From NCBI GenBank assembly GCA_016743235.1, contig VRZD01000002.1, forward strand, positions 186,001 to 250,000: DNA of 64,000 nt. The letters are read 5' to 3'. Below the pieces are notes generated by a model, which was not told the DNA's origin, ran no database searches, and was given only the letters and a program-made list of their open reading frames with translations. How positions within the stretch are numbered: the first letter of the stretch is position 1; every line of letters begins with the position of its first letter. The DNA comes from Pantanalinema sp. GBBB05. Its GTDB lineage: Bacteria; Cyanobacteriota; Cyanobacteriia; Leptolyngbyales; Leptolyngbyaceae. Below are positions 54,392 through 63,223 of this stretch, piece by piece. The position numbers and the translations under genes were made by a program.

Positions 54392-56839
54392 TTAACTTCT
54401 CAAATCGACCCGGAATTTTTCCACCAGGGCTTCGCGGACTTTTTGATGCACCGGCTCGATATCGGCTTCCGTTAACGTGCGATCGCTGGCCCGATAAAGT
54501 AATCGAAAGGCAAGGCTGCGTTGTCCGGTCGGAACATTGTCGCCCCGGTATTCATCAAACAATTCCACCGATTCCAGCAGTTGTTTGCCCGTTTTCGTAA
54601 TCAGCCGTTGAATCTCAGTAACAGAAACCTCAGTGCTGACAAAGAAGGCAATATCGCGATCGGAGGCTGGGTAGGTCGAAAACGGCTGGAATGTGGGAAC
54701 ACGCCGCTCATCCTGATCTAAATTCACGAGCAGAATATCCAGATCTAGCTCAAATGCATAGACCTGATCGGGTAAGCCACGTTCTTGCCGCAGTTGGGGA
54801 TGGAGTTGTCCGAAGGTGCCCAGGCGATCGCCCCCCAACCATAATGAGGCAGTCCGACCGGGATGTAACCGCTCATCGCGGCGATCGGGTTGATACTCCA
54901 CTGCTAATCCCAACCGACAGAAGATACTTTCTAATAGTCCTTTCGCTTCAAACCAGGATATGGGTTGGTCGCGTCCCGCCTGAGTCCACTTGCCTTGGGT
55001 GGGGTCGCCGCCGAAAATTCCCGCGATCGCGTCAGCTTCCCGCAGCCCGTCTTCTTCCGACCAAAATACGCGACCAATTTCAAAGCCGTTTAAGCCACCG
55101 TTACCCTGTTCTAAATTGTATTGGAAGGCATCAATCAGTCCAGCTAACAGATCAGTGCGTAGGGCTGAATAATCGGGGAATAAGGGATTACTTAACACTA
55201 CCTGCCGGGGTAGTCCCGGTTTAACTAACGAATAGTGGAGGACTTCGGTTAATCCAGCCGCCCGGAAGACTTCCCGCAGTTTACGGGTGAGGGCTTGTTC
55301 CGGTGACAGATAACCGGGTTCGGTTTTGTCAGGTAAGGTTTCACAGAAATTGTTATAGCCATACAGCCGCGCAATTTCTTCAATCAGATCAATCTCTCGT
55401 TCTAAATCCCGATAGCGATAGGGCGGCACAGTCACCGTCCAGCAACCCTCCGTGGTCGGGGTGACTTCACAACCCAACGCCTTCAGCGTCCGTTCGACAT
55501 CGGCGGCTTGCAGTTCACCCACATCCTCGCCAATATTGACCGGACCGAGAATTTGATTCACCCGCTCCAGTCGCAGTTCGATCGATCGCGTTGTACTCAA
55601 ATGGGTACTGCGGCTATCAGCCACCTCCTGCGCCTGAACCACACCCCCCGCCAACTCCGTAATCAGTTGGACAGCACGCCGACAGGCAAGTTCCAGTTCG
55701 GCTTGGTTAATCCCTCGTTCAAACCGGGCAGAGGCTTCGGTGCGAAGTCCCTGCGATCGAGCAGAACGCCGAATGGCGGCAGCATCGAACAACGCTGCTT
55801 CAAGCATCAAATTCTGGCTACCGTCATGGACTTCGGTATCCTCACCGCCCATAATGCCTGCCAGGGCAACAGCTTGGTTATTAGCGGTAATCAATAAAGC
55901 TTGCTCACTCAGCGTCCGTTCCTGCCCATCCAGAGTTTTCAATGTTTCGCCAGCTTCCGCAAACCGCACCCCAATTTGCAACGGTTTACCAGAAGGATTA
56001 ACGGCGACGAGACGATCGCGATCGAAGGCATGGAGCGGTTGACCCCATTCCAGCAAGACATAGTTGGTGACATCGACCACGTTATTAATCGGACGAATGC
56101 CAGCCGACTGTAACCGTTGCTGTAACCATAGGGGAGAGGGCGCGATCGTCACCTGCTCAATCACGGTGCCAAAATAGGCGGGGCACGCTTGCGGTTCCGA
56201 AATCTTTAAGGATAATACGCCGCTGCCTGACTGGGTAGAGAGTTCAGGGGGTTGGGGTAATTTTAATGCGGCTCCGGTGAGGGCGGTAACTTCCCGCGCA
56301 ATCCCGACCATACTGAGGGCATCGGCTCGGTTCGCGGTCGAAGTCAAATCTAGAATGACATCATCTAAGCCCAACAGGGAGCGCACATCGGTTCCCGGCT
56401 TCAGGTCTGCGCCCTCAAAGCTATGAATCCCTGCCGACTCTTTGGCTAGTCCCAGTTCTGCCAGGGAACAGATCATCCCTTCAGACGCTACGCCCCGCAG
56501 TTTAGCCGGTTTAATTTTCAGGCCATTCGGCTGCACTCGTGGTAGGACTGTCCCCAAGGTGGCTACCGGAACATACAATCCTGCTTGCACATTGGCAGCA
56601 CCACAGACAATCTGAGACGGATTTTCTGCTCCAATATCGACCTGACAGACCCGCAATTTATCGGCATTGGGGTGAGGTTGGCAGTCCAGCACTTTCCCGA
56701 TCACGACCCCATCCGCCCAGGTGCGCCGATCTTCAATCTCTTCGACTTCAAACCCTGCCATCGTCAGCATGTCAGCCAACGCTTCTGGCTGCATGGTGAT
56801 ATCAACCAGTTCTCGCAACCAGTTTAAAGAAATACGCAT
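54392..56839 (-). CDS. pheT: Phenylalanyl-tRNA synthetase beta subunit
   Basis: 815 residues, full length. Order: an N-terminal tRNA-binding OB domain ([26 protein letters not shown]), B3/B4 editing domain ([25 protein letters not shown], then [21 protein letters not shown]), the B5 domain, the synthetase-like core, and a C-terminal anticodon-binding FDX-ACB domain ([20 protein letters not shown]). It charges tRNA-Phe as an alpha2-beta2 enzyme; pheS is not in this window. AAGG upstream of the ATG. Confidence 0.95.
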   Translation of the reverse strand: MRISLNWLRELVDITMQPEALADMLTMAGFEVEEIEDRRTWADGVVIGKVLDCQPHPNADKLRVCQVDIGAENPSQIVCGAANVQAGLYVPVATLGTVLPRVQPNGLKIKPAKLRGVASEGMICSLAELGLAKESAGIHSFEGADLKPGTDVRSLLGLDDVILDLTSTANRADALSMVGIAREVTALTGAALKLPQPPELSTQSGSGVLSLKISEPQACPAYFGTVIEQVTIAPSPLWLQQRLQSAGIRPINNVVDVTNYVLLEWGQPLHAFDRDRLVAVNPSGKPLQIGVRFAEAGETLKTLDGQERTLSEQALLITANNQAVALAGIMGGEDTEVHDGSQNLMLEAALFDAAAIRRSARSQGLRTEASARFERGINQAELELACRRAVQLITELAGGVVQAQEVADSRSTHLSTTRSIELRLERVNQILGPVNIGEDVGELQAADVERTLKALGCEVTPTTEGCWTVTVPPYRYRDLEREIDLIEEIARLYGYNNFCETLPDKTEPGYLSPEQALTRKLREVFRAAGLTEVLHYSLVKPGLPRQVVLSNPLFPDYSALRTDLLAGLIDAFQYNLEQGNGGLNGFEIGRVFWSEEDGLREADAIAGIFGGDPTQGKWTQAGRDQPISWFEAKGLLESIFCRLGLAVEYQPDRRDERLHPGRTASLWLGGDRLGTFGQLHPQLRQERGLPDQVYAFELDLDILLVNLDQDERRVPTFQPFSTYPASDRDIAFFVSTEVSVTEIQRLITKTGKQLLESVELFDEYRGDNVPTGQRSLAFRLLYRASDRTLTEADIEPVHQKVREALVEKFRVDLRS

Positions 56840-56932
56840 GGATCGCCTTTTGCCCTAACTTACGCCAAACTAAACTATTGTAACGGTTGGCTGCGTCCGT
56901 CATGGTTGATAGCACTGGCAGTTCGCGTCACA

Positions 56933-58234
56933 ATGGAAACAGCCAGCTTATTTGTTACATTTCTCAATCTGCCGATGCGAGTAGAGCAACACGCTACAAT
57001 TCCAGTGCCGCAATCCCACCCAGACTCTCAATGTTCTCTAGACTACGATCTTGCGATCGTCGGGGGTGGTTTAGTCGGATTAGCCCTAGCCTCTGCGTTA
57101 AATAAGTCAGGGTTACGGGTAGCGGTGATTGAAGCCAAACCGGATTCGGCGGCGGTCGCGCGAGGGCAAGCCTATCACATTAATTTGCTGGCAAGCCGGA
57201 TTTTTCAAGGCATTGGAGTATGGGACAAGATCCGTCCTTTAGTCAACCCGATCGAGCAAATTCGGCTTTCAGATGCCAAGTATCCGAATGTTGTGCAGTT
57301 TTTTGTCAAGGATCTGGCAACGGATGTGTTGGGCTATGTGGCGGAACATCGGGTACTACTGGAGGCACTCCGGGAATTTGTTCAGCAGTGTCCGAATGTC
57401 ACCTATCTCTGTCCGGCGGAACTCACTCAAGTTGAGTATCATCCCGATCGCGTTGACTTAGAACTAACGATGGCAGGTGAGCGACAGCAGGTCCGATCGC
57501 GGTTATTAGTGGCAGCAGACGGAGCGCGATCGCCGATTCGCCAACAGGCGGGGATTGAGACGGATGGCTGGCAGTACTGGCAATCCTGCGTAGTAGCGTT
57601 TATCAAACCCGAAAAATCCCATCAGAATATTGCCTACGAGCGGTTTCAACCGGATGGCCCATTTGCGATTTTGCCATTGCCAGATAACATTTGCCGGATT
57701 GTCTGGACAGCGCCCAAAGCCGAAGCCGCAGCGATCGTTGCCTTGGATGAAGCCGAATTTCTAGCCGCTCTGCAACAACGATATGGCGACCAAATGGGGA
57801 AACTCTCCCTAGTTGGCGATCGCTATGTGTTCCCCGTGCAACTAATGCAAAGTCGCCGCTATACCTTACCCCGCTTGGCGCTGCTGGGTGATGCGGCACA
57901 CTGTTGTCATCCCGTAGGCGGTCAAGGAGTCAATATGGGTTTCCGAGATGCGGCAGCTCTAGCAGAGGTATTACAGCAAGCCCACCAACAAGGACAGGAT
58001 ATTGGCAGTCTGTCAGTTTTGCGGCAATACGATCGCTGGCGCCGATCGGAAAACTGGATCATCCTCGGCTTTACCGATCTACTGAACCGGATGTTCTCGA
58101 ATACCTTCCTGCCGATCGTCGTTCTGCGTCGTCTGGGCTTAGCCATGCTGCACACTATCCGCCCGATGCGATTACTGGCTCTCCGCTTAATGGTCGGCTT
58201 AACCGGACGCACTCCCAAACTGGCTCAACAATAA
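56933..58234 (+). CDS. UbiH-type FAD-dependent hydroxylase
   Basis: 433 residues from ATG 56933; the N-terminal part before LDYDLAIVGGGLVGLALA is poorly conserved, so the start (56933, 56975 or TTG 56906) is uncertain. FAD-binding GGGLVGLALASALN, the middle VVAADGARSPIRQQ-type DG motif and the late LLGDAAHCCHPVGGQGVNMGFRDA identify the family of ubiquinone/plastoquinone-type ring hydroxylases and related monooxygenases. The cyanobacterial substrate is unassigned. The DUF39 gene follows after 2 bases. Confidence 0.87.
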   Translation: METASLFVTFLNLPMRVEQHATIPVPQSHPDSQCSLDYDLAIVGGGLVGLALASALNKSGLRVAVIEAKPDSAAVARGQAYHINLLASRIFQGIGVWDKIRPLVNPIEQIRLSDAKYPNVVQFFVKDLATDVLGYVAEHRVLLEALREFVQQCPNVTYLCPAELTQVEYHPDRVDLELTMAGERQQVRSRLLVAADGARSPIRQQAGIETDGWQYWQSCVVAFIKPEKSHQNIAYERFQPDGPFAILPLPDNICRIVWTAPKAEAAAIVALDEAEFLAALQQRYGDQMGKLSLVGDRYVFPVQLMQSRRYTLPRLALLGDAAHCCHPVGGQGVNMGFRDAAALAEVLQQAHQQGQDIGSLSVLRQYDRWRRSENWIILGFTDLLNRMFSNTFLPIVVLRRLGLAMLHTIRPMRLLALRLMVGLTGRTPKLAQQ

Positions 58235-58236
58235 CT

Positions 58237-59421
58237 ATGCGATCGATCGCTGAGATTAATGACAAAATTAGCCGCCAAACGGCCACCGTCTGGACAGTGG
58301 AGGAGCTGAAGGCGCGGGTAGCGGAAATTGGGGTGACGGAAGCCGCGAAACAGGTGGATGTGATTACCACTGGAACGTTTGAGCCGATGGAATCCTCAGG
58401 GGCAATCATTAATCTGGGGCATACCGACCCGCCGATCAAAATTCGCCAGTGTTGGTTAGATGGCGTTCCAGCCTACTCCGGCTTTGGGGCGGTCGATCTC
58501 TACTTAGGGGCAACTCAAGTCAGCGAACCGGGAGACGGGGAAGAAGTTCGCGATCGCGGTGGTGGCGATGTGATTGAGGATTTGATTGCTGGTAAGCCGG
58601 TGCATCTGCGGGCGATCGGGCAGGTGACCGACTGCTATCCCCGCGCCTCGTTTGAAACAACGATTACCCGCGACACGATCAACCAGTTTTATCTATTTAA
58701 TCCTCGCAATGTCTATCAGAACTTTATTGTCGGCGTGAATGGCGGCGATCGTCCGTTATTTACCTACCTGGGTCCCTTGCAACCTCGACTGGGGAATGCG
58801 GTGTTTTCCAATCCGGGGGCGCTGTCTCCCTTATTAAATGATCCTGATCTGCAATTAGTTGGGATTGGCACCCGCATTTTTCTGGGGGGTGGAATTGGCT
58901 ATGTCGCCTGGGAAGGCACCCAACATTTTCCCTTACAAAAGCGGTTGCCGAACCATACCCCGATCGGTCCGGCGGCAACTCTGGCATTAATTGGGGATGC
59001 CAAGCAAATGAATCCCAAGTGGGTGCGAGGTTGTCACTTCCGTAGTTATGGATCTTCCCTGATGTTAGGAGTGGGGATTCCGTTGCCCGTTTTGCATGAA
59101 GAAGTGGTAGCGCGGTGTGCGGTGCAAGATCATGAACTAGTTGCCCCGATCGTCGATTTCTCGATTCCTCGCCGAGTGCGTCCCACCTTTGGCTTAGTCA
59201 GCTATGCCCAACTGAAATCTCGTCGGATTGTGATTGACGGCAAACCTGTGCGGGTGGCTCCTCTCGCTAGCCTATATCTATCGCGGCAAGTTGCCATAGA
59301 ACTGAAGCAATGGATCGAAGCGGGAGAATTTCAGTTAACGGAAGCGGTAGCGCCTATCCCCAACGATCGCAGTTTTCTGCCGCAGAATGTTTGGGGTGGC
59401 TCTCAAATGGCGATCGACTAA
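58237..59421 (+). CDS. Homocysteine biosynthesis protein (DUF39/HcyBio)
   Basis: 394 residues from ATG 58237, only 2 bases after the hydroxylase stop. It has RSIAEINDKISRQTATVWT, SGAIINLGHTDPPIKIRQCW, LYLGATQVSE, FLGGGIGYVAWEGTQH and VRGCHFRSYGSSLMLGVGIP. COG1900/DUF39 proteins turn aspartate semialdehyde and sulfide into homocysteine in anaerobes and archaea; the conserved Cys residues (here in IKIRQCW and RGCHFRSY) fit. The cyanobacterial role is inferred. Translational coupling with the hydroxylase gene is likely. It ends in a bidirectional terminator. Confidence 0.88.
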   Translation: MRSIAEINDKISRQTATVWTVEELKARVAEIGVTEAAKQVDVITTGTFEPMESSGAIINLGHTDPPIKIRQCWLDGVPAYSGFGAVDLYLGATQVSEPGDGEEVRDRGGGDVIEDLIAGKPVHLRAIGQVTDCYPRASFETTITRDTINQFYLFNPRNVYQNFIVGVNGGDRPLFTYLGPLQPRLGNAVFSNPGALSPLLNDPDLQLVGIGTRIFLGGGIGYVAWEGTQHFPLQKRLPNHTPIGPAATLALIGDAKQMNPKWVRGCHFRSYGSSLMLGVGIPLPVLHEEVVARCAVQDHELVAPIVDFSIPRRVRPTFGLVSYAQLKSRRIVIDGKPVRVAPLASLYLSRQVAIELKQWIEAGEFQLTEAVAPIPNDRSFLPQNVWGGSQMAID

Positions 59422-59460
59422 AAGGCTCACAAGGTATTACTTTTCACCCTGTGAGCCTTT
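59422..59460. terminator. Bidirectional terminator between DUF39 gene and Pro-rich gene
   Basis: aaggctcaca (59422-59431) pairs with tgtgagcctt (59450-59459), with an inner aggt/accc extension. Followed by a short T-rich tail on the plus strand and by tttt on the minus strand. Serves both converging genes. Confidence 0.7.
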
Positions 59461-59492
59461 GTATTCTGAGATTTACTGCCTGAGTGAGAGAT

Positions 59493-60698
59493 TTATTCCT
59501 CACCACTCGGTTCTGTACGCTTAACTGGCTTAGAAGCAGGATCACGTCGTTTTGGCATCGGGCTACCCACCGCTCCACCGGGTGCTCCAGATCCGATCGG
59601 GGGTCTACTGCCACCGACCCGTCCGGGAGCCCCACTGCGAGCCCCTCCACCAAAGAATTTTTTGGGTGGTCTTCCCCGCCTATCGGACTCTTCACCAGGC
59701 ATTTTTTTGCGAGGAGGAGTCAGCCCAATGCAGGTGCCATCCGCAATCAGTAAGGCATTATCCTGCCGTTTGACTTGCAAGTCCCAGAAATACCCGACCG
59801 TACGAGCACCGGGTAACTCTCCTTGCAAGTTGAGCTTAAAGGCTTTAGCTTTTTGGGAACTTTTGCGGGGAGCCTGCTGAATCTTCACGACGACATGGCT
59901 CTCTTCAGGAGACAGGAAAACTACTTCACCGCGAATTGAGAAGAAACCATCTTCGAGCAAGGGTTCAGCGCTAGGCGTTGGGGCTTTTTCCGCTTCATCC
60001 GCTGCCTCCGACTCATCCTCCGATTTCTTCAGAGTTTCCGGTTCCCATACCCCCATAATCTGCACATGCAATTCCTGGCTCGCTTCACGAGTACGCGGAT
60101 AAACAACCCAAAGGTGTTCTTGAGTCAGATCCAAATGGTTACGCACCAAACTCATGACTCGACCTAAAAGCACAGCCTTCAGCTCGGTATTGTCAGCAGT
60201 CACCACGGTACCACAGGTAAATTCTTCCTCAGAAGGGGTATAGCGTCCACGGACTAAGCCGATCGCCCGATACTGCTTTGGTTCACTAGGAGGCGGAATC
60301 GGTTGCTGTCGCAGCGCGGCTTGTAGTTCTGCCTCATTTAAAGCTGGAGAATCGCTCACCGAAGCTGAACTAGTTGGGGTAGCGATCGCGTCTGACTTTA
60401 GCGGAGCAGGACTATGAACAGCGGCAGGCTTAGACGGATTCGCCGGTGGCGCTGGCGGCTGAGGTCTGGCGACCGGTCGCATAGGTGGACGCTGCAAAAT
60501 CGGGGCGTTCGCGTCCGATCGAGCTGAATCAGTAGGGTCAACAGCATCTACAGAGACAGGTGCTCCGGTGTCTGTAGATGGTGAGTCAGGAGCAGCAGAT
60601 GGGGTCAACTCCGTGGGTGAATCTGGGGTTGTAGTCACCGTTGGTTCAGGGGACGGAGATTTGGGGGACTTGGGGGAGCGATCGGGCGAAGGACTCAT
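59493..60698 (-). CDS. Conserved-looking protein with a beta domain between Pro-rich tails, unknown
   Basis: 401 residues. Residues 1 to about 135 are Pro/Ser/Ala-rich. About 140-325 form a globular part: QYRAIGLVRGRYTPSEEEFTCGTV, LLGRVMSLVRNHLDL, LWVVYPRTR, GFFSIRGEVVFLSPEESHVVVKIQQAP and YFWDLQVKRQDNALLI. The C-terminus is Gly/Arg/Lys-rich (RGRPPKKFFGGGARSG). Looks like a cyanobacterial RNA- or ribosome-associated protein, but no family is named. A 47-aa gene lies 45 bases upstream on the same strand. Confidence 0.75.
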   Translation of the reverse strand: MSPSPDRSPKSPKSPSPEPTVTTTPDSPTELTPSAAPDSPSTDTGAPVSVDAVDPTDSARSDANAPILQRPPMRPVARPQPPAPPANPSKPAAVHSPAPLKSDAIATPTSSASVSDSPALNEAELQAALRQQPIPPPSEPKQYRAIGLVRGRYTPSEEEFTCGTVVTADNTELKAVLLGRVMSLVRNHLDLTQEHLWVVYPRTREASQELHVQIMGVWEPETLKKSEDESEAADEAEKAPTPSAEPLLEDGFFSIRGEVVFLSPEESHVVVKIQQAPRKSSQKAKAFKLNLQGELPGARTVGYFWDLQVKRQDNALLIADGTCIGLTPPRKKMPGEESDRRGRPPKKFFGGGARSGAPGRVGGSRPPIGSGAPGGAVGSPMPKRRDPASKPVKRTEPSGEE

Positions 60699-60743
60699 AG
60701 GCTCTCATTACAGGCAGGTTGCACATGCATCAGTCAGCTTATT

Positions 60744-60887
60744 CTACTGAATGCAACTAATCTGCGAACGAATCCGCAAACTTTGTGCAATTTTTATCAA
60801 GTAAGGCTGTGGATCCAGCACCGAAGCTTCGGGCTCATCCAAAGTTGGGACTAACAGCATCCAGAGATCTGAAGCTATCCGTTGCAT
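60744..60887 (-). CDS. Small protein, 47 aa, with strong ribosome site, unknown
   Basis: Minus-strand ATG at 60887 is preceded by AAGGAGG at 8 bases, the best ribosome site in this part of the window. The frame encodes 47 residues starting MQRIASDLWMLLVPTLDEPE and ending IAQSLRIRSQISCIQ, stop at 60744-60746. It is mildly amphipathic, without a membrane segment. It precedes the Pro-rich gene by 45 bases on the same strand and may be cotranscribed. No family is recognised; short leader peptide is an alternative. Confidence 0.55.
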   Translation of the reverse strand: MQRIASDLWMLLVPTLDEPEASVLDPQPYLIKIAQSLRIRSQISCIQ

Positions 60888-61205
60888 GATAGAGACCTCC
60901 TTCTTAGCATTTGCAGCCACCAGACAGCAAGCTTACCACCCCTCATCATACCGAAAAGCCAACCAGCAATCGGTAGGAATGATAGCAACGAACCTGAAAA
61001 AAGCAGGATTTTTGGCGAGTCTGCCTTGGCTGATTCACCCACTCAGGGGAGTTCAACCGCAGTACCACCTGATTAGAATGTTTAGTAAATACTGAACTCA
61101 GCAAACATCAGTCATCCTGAAATCCTGGATTTTATGGTAACCATCGTGTTTAGCCTGTTCAATAAACACTAAACTGATTAGATTAAGATATGTTAAGTTA
61201 TACCT
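60888..61205. other. 318-base gap upstream of the GbsR/MarR gene
   Basis: Divergent region between the 47-aa gene and the regulator gene. AT-rich near 61130-61200 (aaactgattagattaagata and similar), probably the regulator promoter. Plus-strand frames here lack ribosome sites. Confidence 0.35.
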
Positions 61206-61724
61206 ATGGATGTCGCCAACCAGATTAATGCCAGCCATGCCAATGTCAATCAGGAGCAGCGGCAGTTTGAACAGAAACACTTTATTGAAGAGGTGGGTCT
61301 GCTGTTTGAAATGGTCGGCTTGCCCCGGATGGCGGGACGGGTGTTTGGTTGGTTACTGATCTCAAATCCGCCGTATCAATCTCCTGGTGAGTTAGCAGCG
61401 GTATTGCAAGCGAGTAAAGGCTCGATCAGCACAATGACCCGGCTACTGGTGCAAATTGGGCTAATTGAGCGGATTAGTCTGCCTGGACAGCGTCGGGATT
61501 ACTTTCGGATTAAGTTAGACGCTTGGTCGGAGTTAACGAAACAACGGATGGCACAAATCACAGCCTTTCGGCGATTAGCAGAACGGGGCTTGGAGTTACT
61601 GCACGACGAGGAACCCAACTTACGTCGCCGCTTAGAGGAAATGCGGGACATGCACGCCTTTTGTGAACGGGAGCTGCCCTTGATGATTGAACGTTGGGAA
61701 CAACAGCGTCTCCATTCTCAGTAA
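61206..61724 (+). CDS. GbsR/MarR family transcriptional regulator
   Basis: 172 residues of the GbsR-like MarR branch: FIEEVGLLFEMVGLPRMAGRVFGWLLIS, then the helix-turn-helix QSPGELAAVLQASKGSISTMTRLL and LIERISLPGQRRDYFRI. A C-terminal coiled region (61-172) serves dimerisation. It heads an efflux operon, so it probably represses it and is released by a ligand (inference). The adaptor gene begins about 105 bases downstream. Confidence 0.88.
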   Translation: MDVANQINASHANVNQEQRQFEQKHFIEEVGLLFEMVGLPRMAGRVFGWLLISNPPYQSPGELAAVLQASKGSISTMTRLLVQIGLIERISLPGQRRDYFRIKLDAWSELTKQRMAQITAFRRLAERGLELLHDEEPNLRRRLEEMRDMHAFCERELPLMIERWEQQRLHSQ

Positions 61725-61828
61725 GGTGGTTCAGGTCATCTCACGTTCTGTCCGTTACAAGATTGCCGACCTGCCTGCTTCCCACTTTTGTTTATCTCTC
61801 TCATTCACGTATCTCAACCTCCCCGATT

Positions 61829-63184
61829 ATGCAACTCCCGCTGATTCATCAAGTCACCAAAAAGACCTCCCCTTGGATGGTCGGTTTAGTTGCGGCTGGA
61901 CTAGTAGGCGCATCAGCGGCAACTTATATGGCAGTACGTCCTACCCTGACACCTAAGCCAGAGGTGAGTAACTTAACTGTTCCGGTGGCAGCAAAAAACG
62001 TGGTGGTAAGGATTACAGCTAGCGGAGATGTGATTCCGGTACAGAAACTCAACTTGAATCCTAAACAAGCAGGTCGATTAGCCGCGTTATATGTGGAACA
62101 GGGCGATCGCGTGAGTCAGGGTCAACTCATCGCTCGCATGGATAGCAGTGAACTGGAAGCTCAACAGCGCCAAGCTCAGGCAGAGTTAGCCCGAGCCGAA
62201 GCGAATCTGGCGTTGTTACAAGCGGGGACACGCCCAGAAGTGATCAATCAAGCGCAGGCAACCGTAGAACAAGCCGAGGCTGAAGTGAATGCCGCCCAGG
62301 TGCGATTGAATTTAGCTTCTACCCGAGTAGCGCGCAATCAAAGCTTGCAGGCAGAAGGCGCAATCACCCGCGATCGCTTAGACGAAGTCTTGAATGAACA
62401 ACAGAGTGCCAGAGCGAATCTAGAGCAAGCCCAGGCTCGGTTGAATAATGCCCGACAACAGTTGAATCAACAGGAAAATGGACCACGAACCCAGGAGATT
62501 CAACAAGCGATCGCGCAGGTGAATAGTGCCAGAGCTAGTCTGCAACGGATTGACACCCAACTGGCGGATACCGAGATTCAAGCTCCGTTTGCGGGGATTA
62601 TTACTCAGAAGAATGCAGTCGTAGGGGATTACGTCACTCCAACTAGCTTTTCCTCCAGTACCTCAGCCGCCACCTCGATCGTCACGCTGGCCAATGATTT
62701 AGAAATTCTGGCAAAAGTCCCAGAGGTAGATATTGGGCAGATCAAGCCCGGTCAAGCGGTGGAACTGAAAACGGATGCCTTTCCTAAACAGACCTTTAAA
62801 GGAGTGGTACGGCTGATTTCCCCAGAAGCCAAAGAAGATCCGACGCAAAAAGGGGTCATTACCTTTGAAGTCCGGATTCGAATTGCGACTGGGAAGAATC
62901 AACTTCGCTCAGGCATGACGACCGATGTGGCGTTCTTGGGCAATCGTCTACAAGATGCCCTGATGGTACCGAGTGTAGCGATCGTGACAGATAAAGGACA
63001 AACCGGCGTTTTAGTGCCTGGAAGTAACAACAAACCGAAGTTTCAGCCCGTTACGATCGGCTCCAGTATTGGCAACGAAACCCAAGTTTTAGAAGGGGTG
63101 AAGGTGGGAGACGCGGTATTTGTTGAGTTGCCAGAGGGGCAAAAGCTGGAAGACATCACCAAGGGAATAGATAAACAACCGTAG
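61829..63184 (+). CDS. HlyD-type periplasmic adaptor (efflux membrane fusion protein)
   Basis: 451 residues from ATG 61829. One N-terminal membrane anchor (about 15-35, WMVGLVAAGLVGASAATYMA) is followed by a biotinyl-lipoyl half (VIPVQKLNLNPKQAGRLAALYVEQGDRVSQGQ), a coiled-coil hairpin rich in Ala/Gln (about 110-235), then IQAPFAGIITQKNAVVGDYV, a beta-barrel and a membrane-proximal end (VLVPGSNNKPKFQPVTIG). Works between an inner-membrane transporter and outer membrane. The ABC permease follows after 39 bases. Confidence 0.92.
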   Translation: MQLPLIHQVTKKTSPWMVGLVAAGLVGASAATYMAVRPTLTPKPEVSNLTVPVAAKNVVVRITASGDVIPVQKLNLNPKQAGRLAALYVEQGDRVSQGQLIARMDSSELEAQQRQAQAELARAEANLALLQAGTRPEVINQAQATVEQAEAEVNAAQVRLNLASTRVARNQSLQAEGAITRDRLDEVLNEQQSARANLEQAQARLNNARQQLNQQENGPRTQEIQQAIAQVNSARASLQRIDTQLADTEIQAPFAGIITQKNAVVGDYVTPTSFSSSTSAATSIVTLANDLEILAKVPEVDIGQIKPGQAVELKTDAFPKQTFKGVVRLISPEAKEDPTQKGVITFEVRIRIATGKNQLRSGMTTDVAFLGNRLQDALMVPSVAIVTDKGQTGVLVPGSNNKPKFQPVTIGSSIGNETQVLEGVKVGDAVFVELPEGQKLEDITKGIDKQP

Positions 63185-63223
63185 TTAGGAGCCAATCGAG
63201 ACTTTAGGGTTGGAAGGGCAAAT

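Noticed and set aside
57904..58236. N-terminal extension of the DUF39 gene
   Set aside because: It runs through the end of the hydroxylase gene in another frame. The ATG at 58237, just after the hydroxylase stop, gives the conserved start.
60882..61095. Two plus-strand frames over the 47-aa gene region
   Set aside because: They lack ribosome sites, overlap each other in different frames, and read antisense to the well-supported minus-strand start.
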